Positions 21,701-33,903 of a DNA stretch of 64,000 nt are shown one piece after another (within the stretch, counting starts at the first letter, position 1; each line of letters opens with the position of its first letter). The position numbers and the translations under genes are program-made. The stretch is from assembly GCF_002878395.1 (NCBI RefSeq), contig NC_061114.1, positions 140,508,628-140,572,627 of the forward strand, given 5' to 3'. This DNA is from Capsicum annuum (Eukaryota > Streptophyta > Magnoliopsida > Solanales > Solanaceae). The notes beneath the pieces are model-generated. The model had not been told where the DNA came from. It saw nothing but the letters and a program-made list of their open reading frames with translations, and made no database searches.

Positions 21701-21949
21701 TCTACAGCGATGGATATCTTTTATATTGTCCTAGGGAATGAGTTTTTTAGAACTGCTATCAACACCTACCTTCATTGTCTCTGGGTTATAGAATGGGAAG
21801 AATAGTGCATGGTGACTACATTAGATGTGAAACATGGATACTATCAAGCACAACTTTAGGCTAATAAAGGGTATCAAGAAAGAGGAATCTACATTCATGG
21901 AAACCATTATTGAGGAATACAAGGGTTAAAAAAAGATATGACCATCCTA

Positions 21950-22205
21950 CATATAGAAATTACTTGAGGGGAATAAAAAAATTATGCCTAAGAAGCTACC
22001 TAATAATTTACTTTTTAGGTGTAAGGTAGATCATAAGACTGAGTGGGAGCCCAAGGTTAAGCCAGGAGAAAGCAAAAATAAGTAGTCATTACCATGTTTC
22101 ACATCCATTAGAAGAAGCGATCACCAAAGGATGTCACATGGGAATGATATTAAGATTTGTGGCAATTCAAAGAGAAGATCTAGTAGTTTATACAACAACA
22201 ATGTG
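21950..22205 (+). pseudogene. Chromovirus A RT linker fused to chromodomain end
   Basis: At 21956-22070 the frame gives MPKKLPNNLLFRCKVDHKTE, the linker just ahead of the reverse transcriptase. By 22110-22195 another frame gives KRSPKDVTWE and, after stops, DLWQFKEKI, which looks like the C-terminal end of a chromodomain. Everything between (RT, RNase H, integrase) has been deleted. Confidence 0.6.
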
Positions 22206-22225
22206 CCACAATCATTGAAACATCA

Positions 22226-22239
22226 GGTGGGGAAGACTA
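22226..22239 (+). promoter_or_regulatory. Polypurine tract of chromovirus A
   Basis: GGTGGGGAAGACTA directly precedes the 3' LTR start TGATGGCTCAAC. Confidence 0.6.
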
Positions 22240-22308
22240 TGATGGCTCAACACATCATCATGCCACTTAGGTAACACATGACACAAATTTGTTCATGTGG
22301 AATACTTA
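22240..22308 (+). mobile_element. 3' LTR of chromovirus A, left half
   Basis: TGATGGCTCAACACATC through GGAATACTTA matches the start of the 5' LTR at 13347. It is cut after ACTTA by element 1 and resumes at 33681. Confidence 0.8.
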
Positions 22309-24621
22309 TGTCACGACCCAAACCAGAGCTTGGAAGGTTACGGGTATCTCAAGCCCCATATAGAGGAGAGATCACCCCCTGCACCCAATCGATACAAACA
22401 CAAAACGCCCCAAAGTCGGGTGAATTCTGAACATATACCGAGATAACATGTAATAGCTTATGAAAATTTTATGCATGTCCACAACCAACCACTGATGACT
22501 GGCCAAACAACCGACCGACACTGCCTAATAACCACCGTAGTCCAAACAAAACTTTTTAACAAGAACCAAAATTGAATATCAATAAAGTGTCGAGATATGC
22601 CCCAACTATAGCCAAAACAAGTCTTAACAGTCTAACAAGTAAATGAACGAAACATGAAATATAGACTTCTAATGTAGGGAAGCTCACTACTTTAATGTTA
22701 ACTTATGAGCTAATCCCTGATCCTAATCACTGAGCAGGAGAAGTAGAAGTATGACCAATTCCTGCATTGAATAGGGATACAACATCCGAAGATGGTTAGT
22801 AGGGTGAATGCTAGTATGTGACTCATAGATAAGGATAACATATTGTCATGATCAATAATTTAAAATCATTCAAAGCAATGCACATAATCAAATACATGTA
22901 CATATATATTACATATGTCGGGATTGGGAACAAGGTTTAGTATGCACTTACAACTTTAGCCTGGATTGTGTAGCTCAACCATCATAGCATTTACCCATGG
23001 GATATATGGCCCCCAACTCTCACCCCCTGGTCGGGACCTAGTGCGTGTAACAACACGAATCAGAGAATACTCTTATATATATGTAATTGGGGGACTCAAA
23101 CCTCCCAACATATACTAAGGTGACTTAAGCACCTGATTATGCAATGATTAGTGGGGGACTCAAACCTCCCTTATAATGAAATACTAATGAGAGGGACTCG
23201 AACCTCCCTATACATTTTGACCACCGCATCGGCAAACACGATTCCCAATATCGGTTACTCGGACCTCTACTTTTATGACTCAGATACACAACCATTATTA
23301 GAGCACAATTAAAATATGTATCACACATTCCCATTAATTGAACCTTATTCCATATTAAGGCATACATTGTTGGTATCGTTATACCAACTACACTTACAAG
23401 GTAATAACATCATGCATAAATAATTTTCATTAACATATAGAAAATAGCTCTCTTTGTTCATTAATACAAGGTGGGAGAACACCGACTCCTTTTGTTCATT
23501 AAATCAGACCATTGTGTTTCATATACCTATTTATATCATGCAATAGTTCAAGACTAGTTCAATTTTACAAATTCCCATATTTCTCATAATTAAAAACCAA
23601 TTTCAGATCATATGGTTAGGGTTATAACCATTTCAAAAGTTACAAGTTTGGGAAATTCACATCCCTAGTTCATTCACCATACCCAAACACCCACAAGTTC
23701 AAAACCATAATTAAAGCATGAATAATCATATGTAAACCATGGAAAAATATTTTTCAACAATAAGAGTTCAAAACCCCCAACCTTTATTTCAAAACCATCA
23801 TAAATATCTCATGAACAATATTTTAAATCAAATGATCTTACAAAATTAAGAATAAGAGAAAAGTAACATGCCTTAAAACACCATGAAATTTTGACAGAAT
23901 TCGACCTTTGGGCCCTAGACGACCAACTTGATGAAACCCTAGCTTGGCTTGGTTGAGGGAGCTTAGAGAGCCTGGAGTGTTTGAGAAGTTACATGGATTA
24001 GAATCTGAGTGTTAATGACACCCTAAAGGGGTTCGAAGTCATGGGTTTGAATTTGGATAAGAGGGGGATTATCCAGAATGCCATTAACTTAAAAGCTGAA
24101 AATGTGTCACCTTTGACTACGGGTCAACTATTCACTCATAGACACTCCTAATGACTCGTCACCATGAGTCATAAACAAGGAAGTGCCACTAAGGTACCCT
24201 GCACTACTAACCATATGACTCAGCCATAAGAATCTTAACGGGACTTTATGATTTGTAGGGTCCAATCTTAATCAGCATAGAACTTAAATTGGGACTTACA
24301 GTGGACACCCTACTATTACACCTAACGACTCGTAACATCTTCTTACGGCTCTTAGTAAGACTCTCATACACAAAATAAGAATCATGTCACAAACTTACAT
24401 GATTTGGTTATGACTCATCCCAATGACTCGTCATGAGTCTTTACGACCAGTACCCTCAAGTCATATCCATGATAATAACTTCACCACCATTTTATGGACA
24501 CCTTGTGACTAGGGTCACATAACCCGTCAAGACACTCTATGATGAGTAGAGAGAGTAATAGTCAAGGTAGGGAGAAAAAAACTCTGAAAAATTGGAAGGA
24601 CCAAAAATCCAGGGCGTTACA
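22309..24621 (-). mobile_element. 3' LTR of element 1
   Basis: On the + strand it runs TGTCACGACCC...AGGGCGTTACA, 2313 bases. Near 23085-23210 the phrase GGGACTC(A/G)AACCTCCC is repeated three times. Between 24100 and 24560 GACTCGT.A words recur. Confidence 0.85.
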
Positions 24622-24637
24622 TGCTCCCTCCCTTAGG
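24622..24637 (-). promoter_or_regulatory. Polypurine tract of element 1
   Basis: Read on the minus strand, CCTAAGGGAGGGAGCA abuts the 3' LTR start TGTAACGCCC. Confidence 0.75.
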
Positions 24638-24859
24638 ATCATTTGTCCTATAATAACAGGGCAAGGCATTTTCTAGCATGATTAGACCCCAAACATCACT
24701 ACTCTTACCTTTAAGATAGAAAACAAAGATACCAAGGAACTTACAATCTTCCTTTAACAAAGTCAGAAAACAAAATAGTAAGGAATTATGCATACCTTAA
24801 GCACGATTCTCCAAGTCAGGAAATAAGAACAAGTACTTGGACTTTATGTCCTCCTCAGC

Positions 24860-26300
24860 TTCTTAAGTAGCTTCCTAAACCTTTTGGTTCCACCATAAAA
24901 CTTTCACTGAAGCCACATCCTTAGTCTATAATTGATGGACTTGCCAATCAAAAATTTCCACCAAAACTTCCTCATAGGACAAAGAATTTGAAATATCCAT
25001 CTTTTCCAAAGGGACAACCATTGAAGGATCACCATACACTTTCTCAACATCAACACATAAAACACTGAGTGAACTGAGTCGAAATCAGAAAGAAACTCTA
25101 ATTCATAAGAAACATTACCAATCCTCTTAAAAACTAAGTATGGGCTAACATAATGGGTATTGAGCTTTCCCTCTACCTAAGCCGCATCACTTCCTTCATG
25201 GGATGCACCTTTAGGAAAAACCAAGCTCCAACATCAAACTCCAAGTTACTTTGCCCTACGTCTACATAGGACTTTTAATTACTTTGGGCGGTCTTAAGCC
25301 TATCCCAAATTAACTTAACCTTCGTCATGTCTCGGTGAACCAAATTAGGACCAAATAACCTATTCTTACTAATTTTAAACCACCCAATAGGATACTTGTA
25401 CCTCCTATCATATAAGGCCTCAAAAGGAGCCATACCAATGCTAGAGTGATATCTATTATTATAAGCAACTCTATGAGAGGAAAGTGGTCAACCCAATTAC
25501 TACCAAAATCAAACACAAATGCCCAAAATATGTCTTCCAAGACCTAGATTATCCTTTCTGCTTGCCCATCTATCTGCGGGTGGTAAGCAGTGCTAAAGGA
25601 CACCTTAGTTCCCAAACCTCTCTAAAATGATCTCAAAAAGTTAGATGAGAACTGGGTACCCTAATAAAATATGATGGAAACTAGAATACTATGCAATTTA
25701 ATGATCTCTTTAATGATCAATTTAGCATAATCCTTAGAAAAAAATTTGTCCTCACTAGCAAAAAGTGATCTCAATTAGTCATCCGGCCAATCAAATCAAA
25801 CTACTAGTGAGACCGCGGGAGACTAACAACATAATCCATATTAATTATCTCCCATTTTAATACTACCAACTTAATCACTTGAGATAATCCACCGGGCCTC
25901 AAGTATTCCACCTTCACTTGTGATATACCATGCATTTAGCCACAAAATTAGCCACATCCCTCTTCATATTATTCCACCAATAAATCTCCTTAAGATTACG
26001 ATAGATTTTTTTTGAACTAGGATGAATAGTATAACACGACTTATGAGCTTAGGCCAAAATTCTTTGTCGTAACCCATCAACATCGGGAATGCACCACCTC
26101 CCTTACTACCACAAGATACTATCACCACTAATCTCGAAGATTATCACTTTCTGCCTACCTATATCGTTCTTAATTTTCATCAATATAGGATCTATCACTT
26201 GCTTCTCTTTCACCTCAGCTCTAAGAGATGACTTCAGCACCTCTTTAACAATCACACCACCATTCTCGGAATCCTAGAGATAAACTCCAAGATTAGCTAA
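24860..26300 (-). pseudogene. Integrase region of element 1, degenerate
   Basis: Reading down the minus strand, fragments give WWNNMKRDVANF and VAKCMVYHKVKVEYLRPGG (the zinc-binding N-terminal part), then WEIINMDYVVSLP (catalytic core start). The end of pol follows, KDVASVKVLWWNQKV at about 24890. Many stops interrupt it. Ty3/gypsy identity is clear from the order of these blocks. Confidence 0.7.
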
Positions 26301-26369
26301 ATGGTGAACATCCTTCACCAAATCCTACTTATCCTCATCCGCATGAGATAAGCTTCTCATTGCGGCTAA

Positions 26370-26790
26370 GAGCATCAACAACTACGTTAGCTTTACCTGT
26401 GTGGTAGTGAAGACTTGTGTCATAGTCCTTGAGCAGCTCAAGCTATCTCATCTGCCTGAGATTTAGCTCTTTCTAATTAAACACATATTCCATGCTTTTA
26501 TGGTCAAAATAAATATAAAAATAAACTCCATACAAATAATTCCACTATATCTTCAATGTAAACACCACAGCTACCAACTCTAAGTCATGAGTTGATAATT
26601 TTCTCATGAATTTTCAACTGTATAGAAGGATAAGCAACCACCTTGCCATGCTGCATTAATACACAACTCTGTCCCAATCGGGATGCATCACAATAGACCA
26701 AGAAACCATATGTACCCTCAGGCAGGGTCAAGACCAAAGCCGAAGTCTACTTATCCTTTAACTTTTCAAAACTACCTTAAGAAGCATCAA
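26370..26790 (-). pseudogene. RNase H region of element 1, degenerate
   Basis: The minus strand gives TLPEGTYGFLVYCDASRLGQ and then SCVLMQHGKVVAYPS (about 26735-26640). VYFYIYFDHKSMEYVF and KDYDTSLHYHTGKANVV follow towards 26400. The YCDAS block is the first catalytic motif of gypsy RNase H and is kept. Stops lie between the blocks. Confidence 0.75.
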
Positions 26791-26799
26791 ACCAGAAGA

Positions 26800-27146
26800 A
26801 CTTTGCCTTCTTCTAAGTCAACTTGTTCAAATATGCAGCAATAGAAGAGAAGCTCTCCACAAACCTTTTATAATAATTGGCTAAACCTAAGAAGCTTCGA
26901 ATATCAGTTGGAGTCATGGGTCTAGGCCATTTCTCAACCACCGCAACCTTTTGTGGATCCTCTATGGTCCCCTCACTTGAAATATAACCCAGATAAGTCA
27001 CAACATTAAACTAGGACTTACACTTAGAGAACTTAGCATACAAATACTGAACCATTAGGGTCTACAACACAAGGCAGAAGTGATCAGCATAATCTACCTC
27101 ACTTTTCAAATAAACCAGAATATCATTAATAAAGATAATCATGAAA
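26800..27146 (-). pseudogene. Reverse transcriptase of element 1, C-terminal part
   Basis: MTYLGYISSEGTIEDPQKVA and then DIRSFLGLANYYKRFVESFS are textbook gypsy RT end blocks. At 27143-27118 the active-site box reads F-I-N-D-I-L. The first aspartate of the usual FIDD pair is Asn, so the enzyme would be dead even without the stops. The frame stops at 27147 where the solo LTR begins. Confidence 0.8.
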
Positions 27147-29362
27147 TGTAATGCCCCAAAACTATAACTTAGATGCCACATGGTGCTTATGGTCACAAGT
27201 GACCCTAAGCCAACCCATGAGTTGGTACTTTCTGTGAGCACTAAATAAAACTGATAATAAAAGAACATGTGTGAAAATTAATTAAAAAATGCCATAAGGT
27301 TTTAAATATTGGAAACCTTTCTAAATCATAAGTTTGACAAAAACTGTCTGAAAACTAACAAAAACGATAATCTAACTGACTTTCTGAAATGTCTAAAAGC
27401 ATCTAAGACTGACTGAAATACAAAGAGTTGATAGGACAGGCCCCAACTAACTCCAAATAACTATTGAAGCTGAATACTGATGCACTAAAATAAGCATAAA
27501 CGGTCCTCGATATATAAGGACTCATCAGGTGTGTTGAGAGGCTAATCTGGCTAAGCGTGGTCAGGGAATTGAGTATCTGAACCTATGATGTAAGACATCA
27601 TAGCATAAAGAAAATATATGCGAGCACTAATTTGAATATAATAGTATGCAAGATGAGGTTAGGCTAAAATGCATAGGCTTATGTGCATGAGATAATGACT
27701 GAATGAATAGCATGAGATGACTAAGTTCAAATGCATAAAAACTGCAAAATCTGAGAATGCATAACCTTGCATATAACGTGATTCTGAATTAGTCTATAAA
27801 CTGAAATACTGATAACTAAATAACTGATTAATGTATACTATGGTCCAACAAAACTGACCTAAGTTCTGAACTAAATACTGTGCTGAGACTATGCGAGCTA
27901 TCATCTAACGACATGCCCCAAAGAGCTAATTGGGGTCCAACCTATGACCCTAATTGGAAGGGTTTCAGTACCGTACCATAGGTACTAATACTGGCTGTGT
28001 AGATCCACTATAAAGAGGTCCCAAAGGACTAAAAGTGACTCTCTATTGGTTGGTTCCCTGGTGAGATATGTGTCAAACCTCAACTGGTAGGTTAGCATCT
28101 CCAACCTACGCTGGCTACATAGTTCTGGAAGGCAAGGATTCTACTAAGATTCACACCCTCAACCGAAAAGTGAGCTCCCATCCCTGGGTTCACTCGGTGC
28201 AAAATCCTACTCCTAACTGAATTTACTCGCATTACTGAACTAATCTAAGTTTAACTGATTATGATAACTAAATAAACTGATAATGCTCATTTATATTTGA
28301 AGACATTCCAAAAATACTAAGACTAAGTAAAACAACTAAGCTTTGGGTATTCATAACCCCAGAAGTCGATAGAATAACAATAGGGCCATATGCTAAAGCT
28401 TCAAAAATATAACATGGGATCATTATTCAAAAACCCAATCATTTAAGCATTTTATCAAAAACTTTATATTCATAGACTTGAGCATGGGAATAGTTAAAAC
28501 ATGTGATACTAATATAATTACAACACAAAATTCATGGGTTAAAGATTAATTATGCGAATATCATCCTTAAAATAAGACAAGAGCTAATTCCAACGAAAAC
28601 ACATGGAAACATAGTTTGTAATGAAAGTTCATAATAGCCTCAAGTAAGTAATTCATAATAACATGTAAGAATCATAACTTCAAACTTGAAAATGGATTCT
28701 TAGGCTCAATGGGTGAAAAGGACCCATGAATGAATATCACACATACCTTAATTGATGAATTCATGAAGGTTCTTAGTGATTTCTTAAAGTTTGAGCTTAA
28801 ATTTTTAAGAGGCTAAGGTTTGTTTTTGAGAAAGGATTGCTTTCTATTGAGTGTATTGTGTGTAAAATATCGCAAATAATACTTTTAGAACTCTCAATCC
28901 CGTGGTTATGGATCGATTGGGTGAAGGGAAAAGACCTAATTGCCTTGGAAAAAATGGAATCAAAAGCTGGAAAAATAGTGGCAGATGATGAGCCGGGCGC
29001 TGCAGGCTCAGGTCCTCCAGACTGGATCATGCACTGCGGACTTTGTCGCGGGCACCCCTAGGGGTGAAATAGAGAGCGCGCTGTGGGCTTATCCCGGTGC
29101 TGCTACTGTTTTGGAAATCGAAACACACCCTTACACATCCAAAAATTCTGAAACTCACCTGAGATGTACTATCAATAAACCTGATCACGAATCAACTAAA
29201 AATTTAACGTTCCGACTTCGGGAAGGTTGAAAATAAAGTCATCGAAGTTTGGGAGCTTTAGAAATGACTAAGTCCTAGCACTTAGTAAAATTTTCTAACT
29301 CTTTGACCCTTTTAACATACTATGGTGAGCTGAATTGAGCTACGATCTTACGGGGTCTTACA
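27147..29362 (-). mobile_element. Solo LTR inside the RT of element 1
   Basis: On the + strand it runs TGTAATGCCCC...GGGGTCTTACA, 2216 bases. It is flanked by TGAAA (27142-27146) and TGAAC (29363-29367), a 5-bp target duplication with one mismatch. RT coding is continuous across the two flanks once it is removed. There is no internal region, so it is a solo LTR left by recombination. Orientation is by analogy with the other LTRs. A GC-rich island at about 28980-29095 (GAGCCGGGCGCTGCAGG and following) stands out. Confidence 0.85.
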
Positions 29363-29900
29363 TGAACAAATCTAGGAACCGACGAAAAACCTGATTCATA
29401 AGATCCATAAATATGGCTGGGGCATTGGTCAAACCAAAAAACATCACTAAAAAATCAAAATTCATGTACCAAGTTCAGAAAGCATTCTTAGGGATATCCG
29501 CTCCCTAATCTTTGACAAATGGTATCTAGACCAATGTTCTACCTTAGAAAAGAAATTAGCACCCTGAAGATAATCAAAAAGATCATCAATCCGCGAAAAA
29601 GGGTACTTATTCTTTACATTCACCTTATTTAATTACAGGTAATTAATACATATTCGAAGGGAACTATCCTTCTTATGCACGAACAAAATAAATGCACCCT
29701 ATGAGGACACACTAGGACGGATAAAAACCTTCTCTAGAAGATCCTTTAACTACTCTTTGAGCTCCTTTAACTTAGTTAGAGCCATCCTATATGGAGGGAT
29801 AGAGATAGGATGAGTTTCTAGAATAAGATAAATTCTAAAATCAACCTCCTTATAAAAAAACACCAGGAATATAGTAAGGGAAGACTTTAGGAAATTCATT
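29363..29900 (-). pseudogene. Reverse transcriptase of element 1, N-terminal part
   Basis: Next to the solo LTR the minus strand reads [19 protein letters not shown] and then RFLDLF, the block just before the catalytic box. It runs directly into the box at 27143 on the other side. The preceding stretch, up to about 29800, holds degenerate LPRIDD-type and PPYRMAP-type neighbourhoods with stops. Confidence 0.75.
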
Positions 29901-30049
29901 TACCACGGGGATGGAATGTAAGGAAGGCCTCTCTGAGGTAGAATCTTTAACCCATAACAAATAATAGAGATACCCCTTAGAGATTAGTTTCTGGGCTTTA
30001 AGACACAAAATAAACCTTCTCTTAGGCACTACGGAACTACCTTCCCACT

Positions 30050-30720
30050 CAATAATTGGTTCATTTAGGAATTTGAAGACGACCTTATGGATCTAACAAA
30101 CTAAAAAAGTATAGCATGAATGTAACCAATCCATTCCCCATTTGACACAAAAATCAACCATGTTTAGCTCTATTATATCTATCGAGTTTCTCTATAACAA
30201 ACAGACAACACACAACCTAGATAGACTCTCTTAACAATCACAGAGTTACCCATTGGGTAGAAATAGAAAAGGGGTCTAAAATACACTTGGATCAAAACCA
30301 AAATGCACAGCCACAAATGAGGTCACATAATAGAGAGTAGACCTCGGATCAAGCAAATAATATACATCATGAGAAAAAAGTTTCAACATGCCAGTAAAAT
30401 TATCAAGGGATTCCTCGGACTCCTAACGGGTAGTGAGAGCATAGAGACAGTGACCAGGGCTGGATCTAGAAACAGATGTTGCACCCTTTAGTGCAGGAGC
30501 TGATACAACAATAATTGGAATCTTATTTACCCCAAAAGCAACCCTAGAAGGTTAGTCTTTCTGCATATGACCAATCTAACCATATTTGAAGCACTTGTTC
30601 CTTTGTTCTTCATAAAACCCATGGTGTATTTGACCACAAAATCTATAAGGATGATATGATAGAGCTGACTGAGCCCTGCTAGCCTGAGACTAGACACCAT
30701 TTTCCCTAAAACCATCACCA
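30050..30720 (-). pseudogene. Zinc knuckle and protease of element 1, degenerate
   Basis: At 30595-30550 the minus strand gives NKCFKYG, a stop, then IGHMQKD, a CCHC knuckle with a Tyr in place of the second Cys and the last Cys lost. At about 30375-30315, DVYYLLDPRSTLYYVTSF matches the protease active-site block. The usual G after DP is Arg. Confidence 0.7.
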
Positions 30721-30749
30721 CTATACAAATGACGATTTCCTAATGGTTT

Positions 30750-31390
30750 TAGGTAGGGAACACTAGCCATAGAGTAGGAACCAGAATTACCTCGCTTCTT
30801 CTTAGACCATTTTCCTCCATCTCTCCTATTTTGTTGCTGACTTCCAATGTAATCCGAGTAGTAAAACTTCTTACTCTGTCTCTCCCAAAATTTATCCTTC
30901 TGCTTTTCTCTTCTTTGACTTGCTGTTTATAAACCACAAGCCAAGCAATATCCATATCCTTATTTAACAAGGCATCCTTAATTTCCAGAACCAAGTCTCG
31001 GGACTACACAAATGTAAGCTTCATCATTATAGCCCTCATGCTAGACACCAACATCAGAGCATACCGAGATAACTACTAATAATTCAAGGAATACTCCTTG
31101 AATGGAATCTTGCTTTTCTTTAGGCTAACAAACTCTTCCGCCTTCGCCTCCTTTGACTCCTGATAAAAGAAGTATTCTAAAAAAGCATTCGAGAAATCAT
31201 CCCATAAATATGACTCAACATCATCGCCCCTAGACTGGTTTAATTCCTTATACCACTGATACAACACCTTTTTCAATTGGTAGGTGGTGAACTCCATGCC
31301 TTCTGAGTCAGTGGCACGTATTACAAGAAAGATGTTTTCCATCTCATCAATGAAATATTTAGGATCTTTCTCTACTTTATCCAATAAAAA
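30750..31390 (-). pseudogene. gag of element 1
   Basis: A 102-residue open stretch (31384-31076) contains DPKYFIDEMENIFLVIRATD, then VLYQWYKEL and DDFSNAFLEYFF. These are the core blocks of the retrotransposon gag domain. The frame breaks before 31076 and again towards the knuckle. Confidence 0.8.
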
Positions 31391-31892
31391 TAAGAGGACT
31401 CAATCTTATGAATTGGCCAATTCTAGTGGCTTCAGAGGATGGAGCAATAGAAACAACTAGTTCAGTCTGTGAGGCCACTAACTGGGTAAGCAAGTGAATC
31501 TATTAAAGATGATCCGCATTGGACACATAACTCAAGATGCCTGAGGAAGAACAGGGGGAATCGATGGAGCTCCATCTGGGCAATAAGAAACGGCGACCCT
31601 AGACCAGGTCCAAACTCCTGGAGTAGGATGAGCTCTATCTATGTTGTCCTCAAACTTGATAGAAGAATTTCCACGATTATCAGATCTTCTGAGAGGCATG
31701 ATCAGAAAGGCGAACAAACAGGGATTATAGAGATCCAAGACCTTAGACTCTATAGCCAAAAAATAGAATAACAAAAAGGGAAACATTCCTAAATGCCTCA
31801 TAGTTTATCCCTTAAAAGTGTGGCACGCTACTAACCCATAAATGAGACTCTACTTAACATAGCTTTGTTGGACACCCAATGACTCTAAACCT

Positions 31893-31906
31893 AGTCTTCG
31901 ATACCA
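31893..31906 (-). promoter_or_regulatory. Primer-binding site of element 1 (tRNA-Met type, worn)
   Basis: The minus strand reads TGGTATCGAAGACT just after the 5' LTR and keeps the TGGTATC core of the initiator tRNA-Met site seen intact at 51220. Confidence 0.6.
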
Positions 31907-31910
31907 TATT

Positions 31911-33680
31911 TGTCACACTCAAACAAAGGCCTGGCCATAATGGGTATCTCAAGTCCTACATGGTCTCGAGATCACCCCTTGCACCTAACCGACCCAAACA
32001 TAACATACCCCTATGTCAGATAAATTCCAAACATATAACAGGATAACATGCAATAAGTTAACAAAATTTTAATACATGTCCATGAACAACCATCGATGAC
32101 TGGCCAAACAAACGACCGATACCGCTCAATAACCACAGTAGTCCAAACAAAGCCTTCTAACAAGAACCAAAATTGAATTCCAATAAAGTGTTGGCACATG
32201 CCCTTAACTTTAGCCAGAACAAGTCTGAACAATTTAAGAAGAACAAGATATAAAATGCAGACTTCTCATGTATGAAAGCTTACCACTTTAATACCATGCT
32301 ATAGAGATAGGATACAATATCTGAAGGCGATTAGTAGGGTGAACGCTAATATGTAACTCAGGTAGAAGGATAAAATAATATCATGATCAATAGTTTAAGA
32401 TCATTCAAATGAATTCACATAGACAAATGGTTATACATATATACTTCATATGCCAGGATAAGGAAAAAGGTTTAATGTACACTTAAAACTATAGCCGGGA
32501 TTACATAGCTCAACCATCATAACATGTACCCACGGGCTATATAGACCCTAGGTCTAACCTCCTAGTCCTCAGGCCCTAGTGTGTGTAGCCATACATCATG
32601 CCAAAATAATTTCCATTAACTTGGGGAAAATAATTCACTTTGTTCATTAATACAAGGTAGGGGAACACCGACTCCCTTTGTTTATTAAATCTGGCCATTT
32701 TGTTTCAAATACCTGTTTATATCATACAATAGTTCAAGACTAGTTCAATTTCACAAATTCCCACATTTCTTATAATTAAAAATCAATTTCAAATCATGGG
32801 GTTGGGGTCATAACCACTTCAAAAGTCACATGTTTAGAAAATTCACAATTCCATAGTTCATTCACCATACCCAAACGCCCACAAGTTCAAAACAATAATT
32901 AAAGCCTGAATAATTATATGTAAACCATGGGAAAACATTGTTCAACAATAAGCATTCAAAATCCCAAACCCTTATTCCAAAACCAAAGCCTAGATGACCA
33001 ACTTGGCTTGCTTGAGGGAAATTAGAGTTCCTTTGGAGTATTTGAGAAGTTACTTAGATTAGTTTATGAGTGTTAATGACACCCTAAATGGGTTATAAGT
33101 CATGGGTTTCATTTTGGATAAGAGGAGAAATGTCCAGAATGCCCTTTAACTTGTAAGCTGAAAAATACCTCCTTTGACTACGGGTCAAACCATGACTCGT
33201 AGCCACTCCTTACGACTCATCAAAATGAGTCGTAACCAAGGAAGTACCACTAAAGTTCCCTACACTGGTAACATTATGACTCAGCTATAAGTATCTTAAC
33301 AGGACCATACGATTCGTAAGGTACAATCGTAATCAACCTAAAACCCAAAGTGGGACTTACACTGGACACCCTATCATTGCACCTAATGACTTGTAACATC
33401 TCCTTATGACACTTAGTGAGCTACTCATACTAAGAGAAGAATCATGCCAGGAATTTACATGATTTGGTTATGACTCATCCTGATGACTCGTCATGAGTAT
33501 TTACTACCAGTACCCTTAAGTTGTATCCAAGATAGTAACTTCAACACCACTTATTGGAAACTTTGTAACTACGGTCACATGACCTATCAAGACACCCTGT
33601 GACTCATAGGTAGATTCGTAGTCAAGGCAGGGAGACAAAACTCCGAAAAATACAACGACCAAAATCCCTGGGGTGTTACA
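31911..33680 (-). mobile_element. 5' LTR of element 1
   Basis: TGTCACACTC...GGGGTGTTACA, 1770 bases. Compared with the 3' LTR it lacks about 370 bases (23050-23415 equivalent, joined near 32590) and a smaller piece near 32985. Otherwise it aligns from end to end. Confidence 0.85.
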
Positions 33681-33880
33681 GCTTACATAAGAACGATGCT
33701 AACATATATGGAAGTATCTTGAGAAATATTAGGGGGTTTTCTTGGAAAAAACCTAGAATGTCATGGATTTGCATAGAAGGACCATAGATATGGTAGGTAT
33801 TTCGAAAATTTTAGAGAAAGGACCTATTTGTAAATATGTAGGGACTTGTGTAATAATTATTATTTACTTAGTAGACCCTA
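33681..33880 (+). mobile_element. 3' LTR of chromovirus A, right half
   Basis: Starting with the target duplication copy GCTTA, it goes on with CATAAGAACG, a GGAAGTATCTTGAGAAAT segment and GGGACTTGTGTAATAATTA, matching 13425-13610. It breaks off within the LTR, before the TATA region. Confidence 0.75.
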
Positions 33881-33902
33881 TTATTTACTTAGTAGACCCT
33901 AA
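33860..33902. repeat. 22-bp direct repeat at the truncation of LTR A
   Basis: TTATTTACTTAGTAGACCCTA occurs twice in tandem, right where homology to LTR A stops. It is a likely scar of the truncation event. Confidence 0.8.
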
Positions 33903-33903
33903 G

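Larger units (their letters stand above)
22309..33680 (-). mobile_element. Element 1: Tekay/Del-like Ty3/gypsy retrotransposon, 11.4 kb
   Basis: In element order it has: 5' LTR 33680-31911, tRNA-Met-type primer site, gag, zinc knuckle, protease, reverse transcriptase (interrupted), RNase H, integrase, polypurine tract and 3' LTR 24621-22309. The target duplication is ACTTA on the left (22304-22308) and GCTTA on the right (33681-33685), one mismatch. The intact A LTR has ACTTACATAA at this point, confirming the insertion site. All domains are present, but each carries stops or frameshifts. Confidence 0.85.
13347..33880 (+). mobile_element. Chromovirus A (Ty3/gypsy), outer element of the nest
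   Basis: The pieces in order are: 5' LTR 13347-13758, leader and gag start to 14226, [element B], gag, zinc knuckle, protease and RT linker 20464-22080, a chromodomain end at about 22110-22200, polypurine tract 22226-22239, and the 3' LTR in two halves (22240-22308 and 33681-33880) split by element 1. Most of reverse transcriptase, RNase H and integrase is deleted. The chromodomain-like end makes it a chromovirus; the protein style suggests the Galadriel group, less certainly. The right end is lost, so its own target duplication cannot be tested. Confidence 0.75.
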
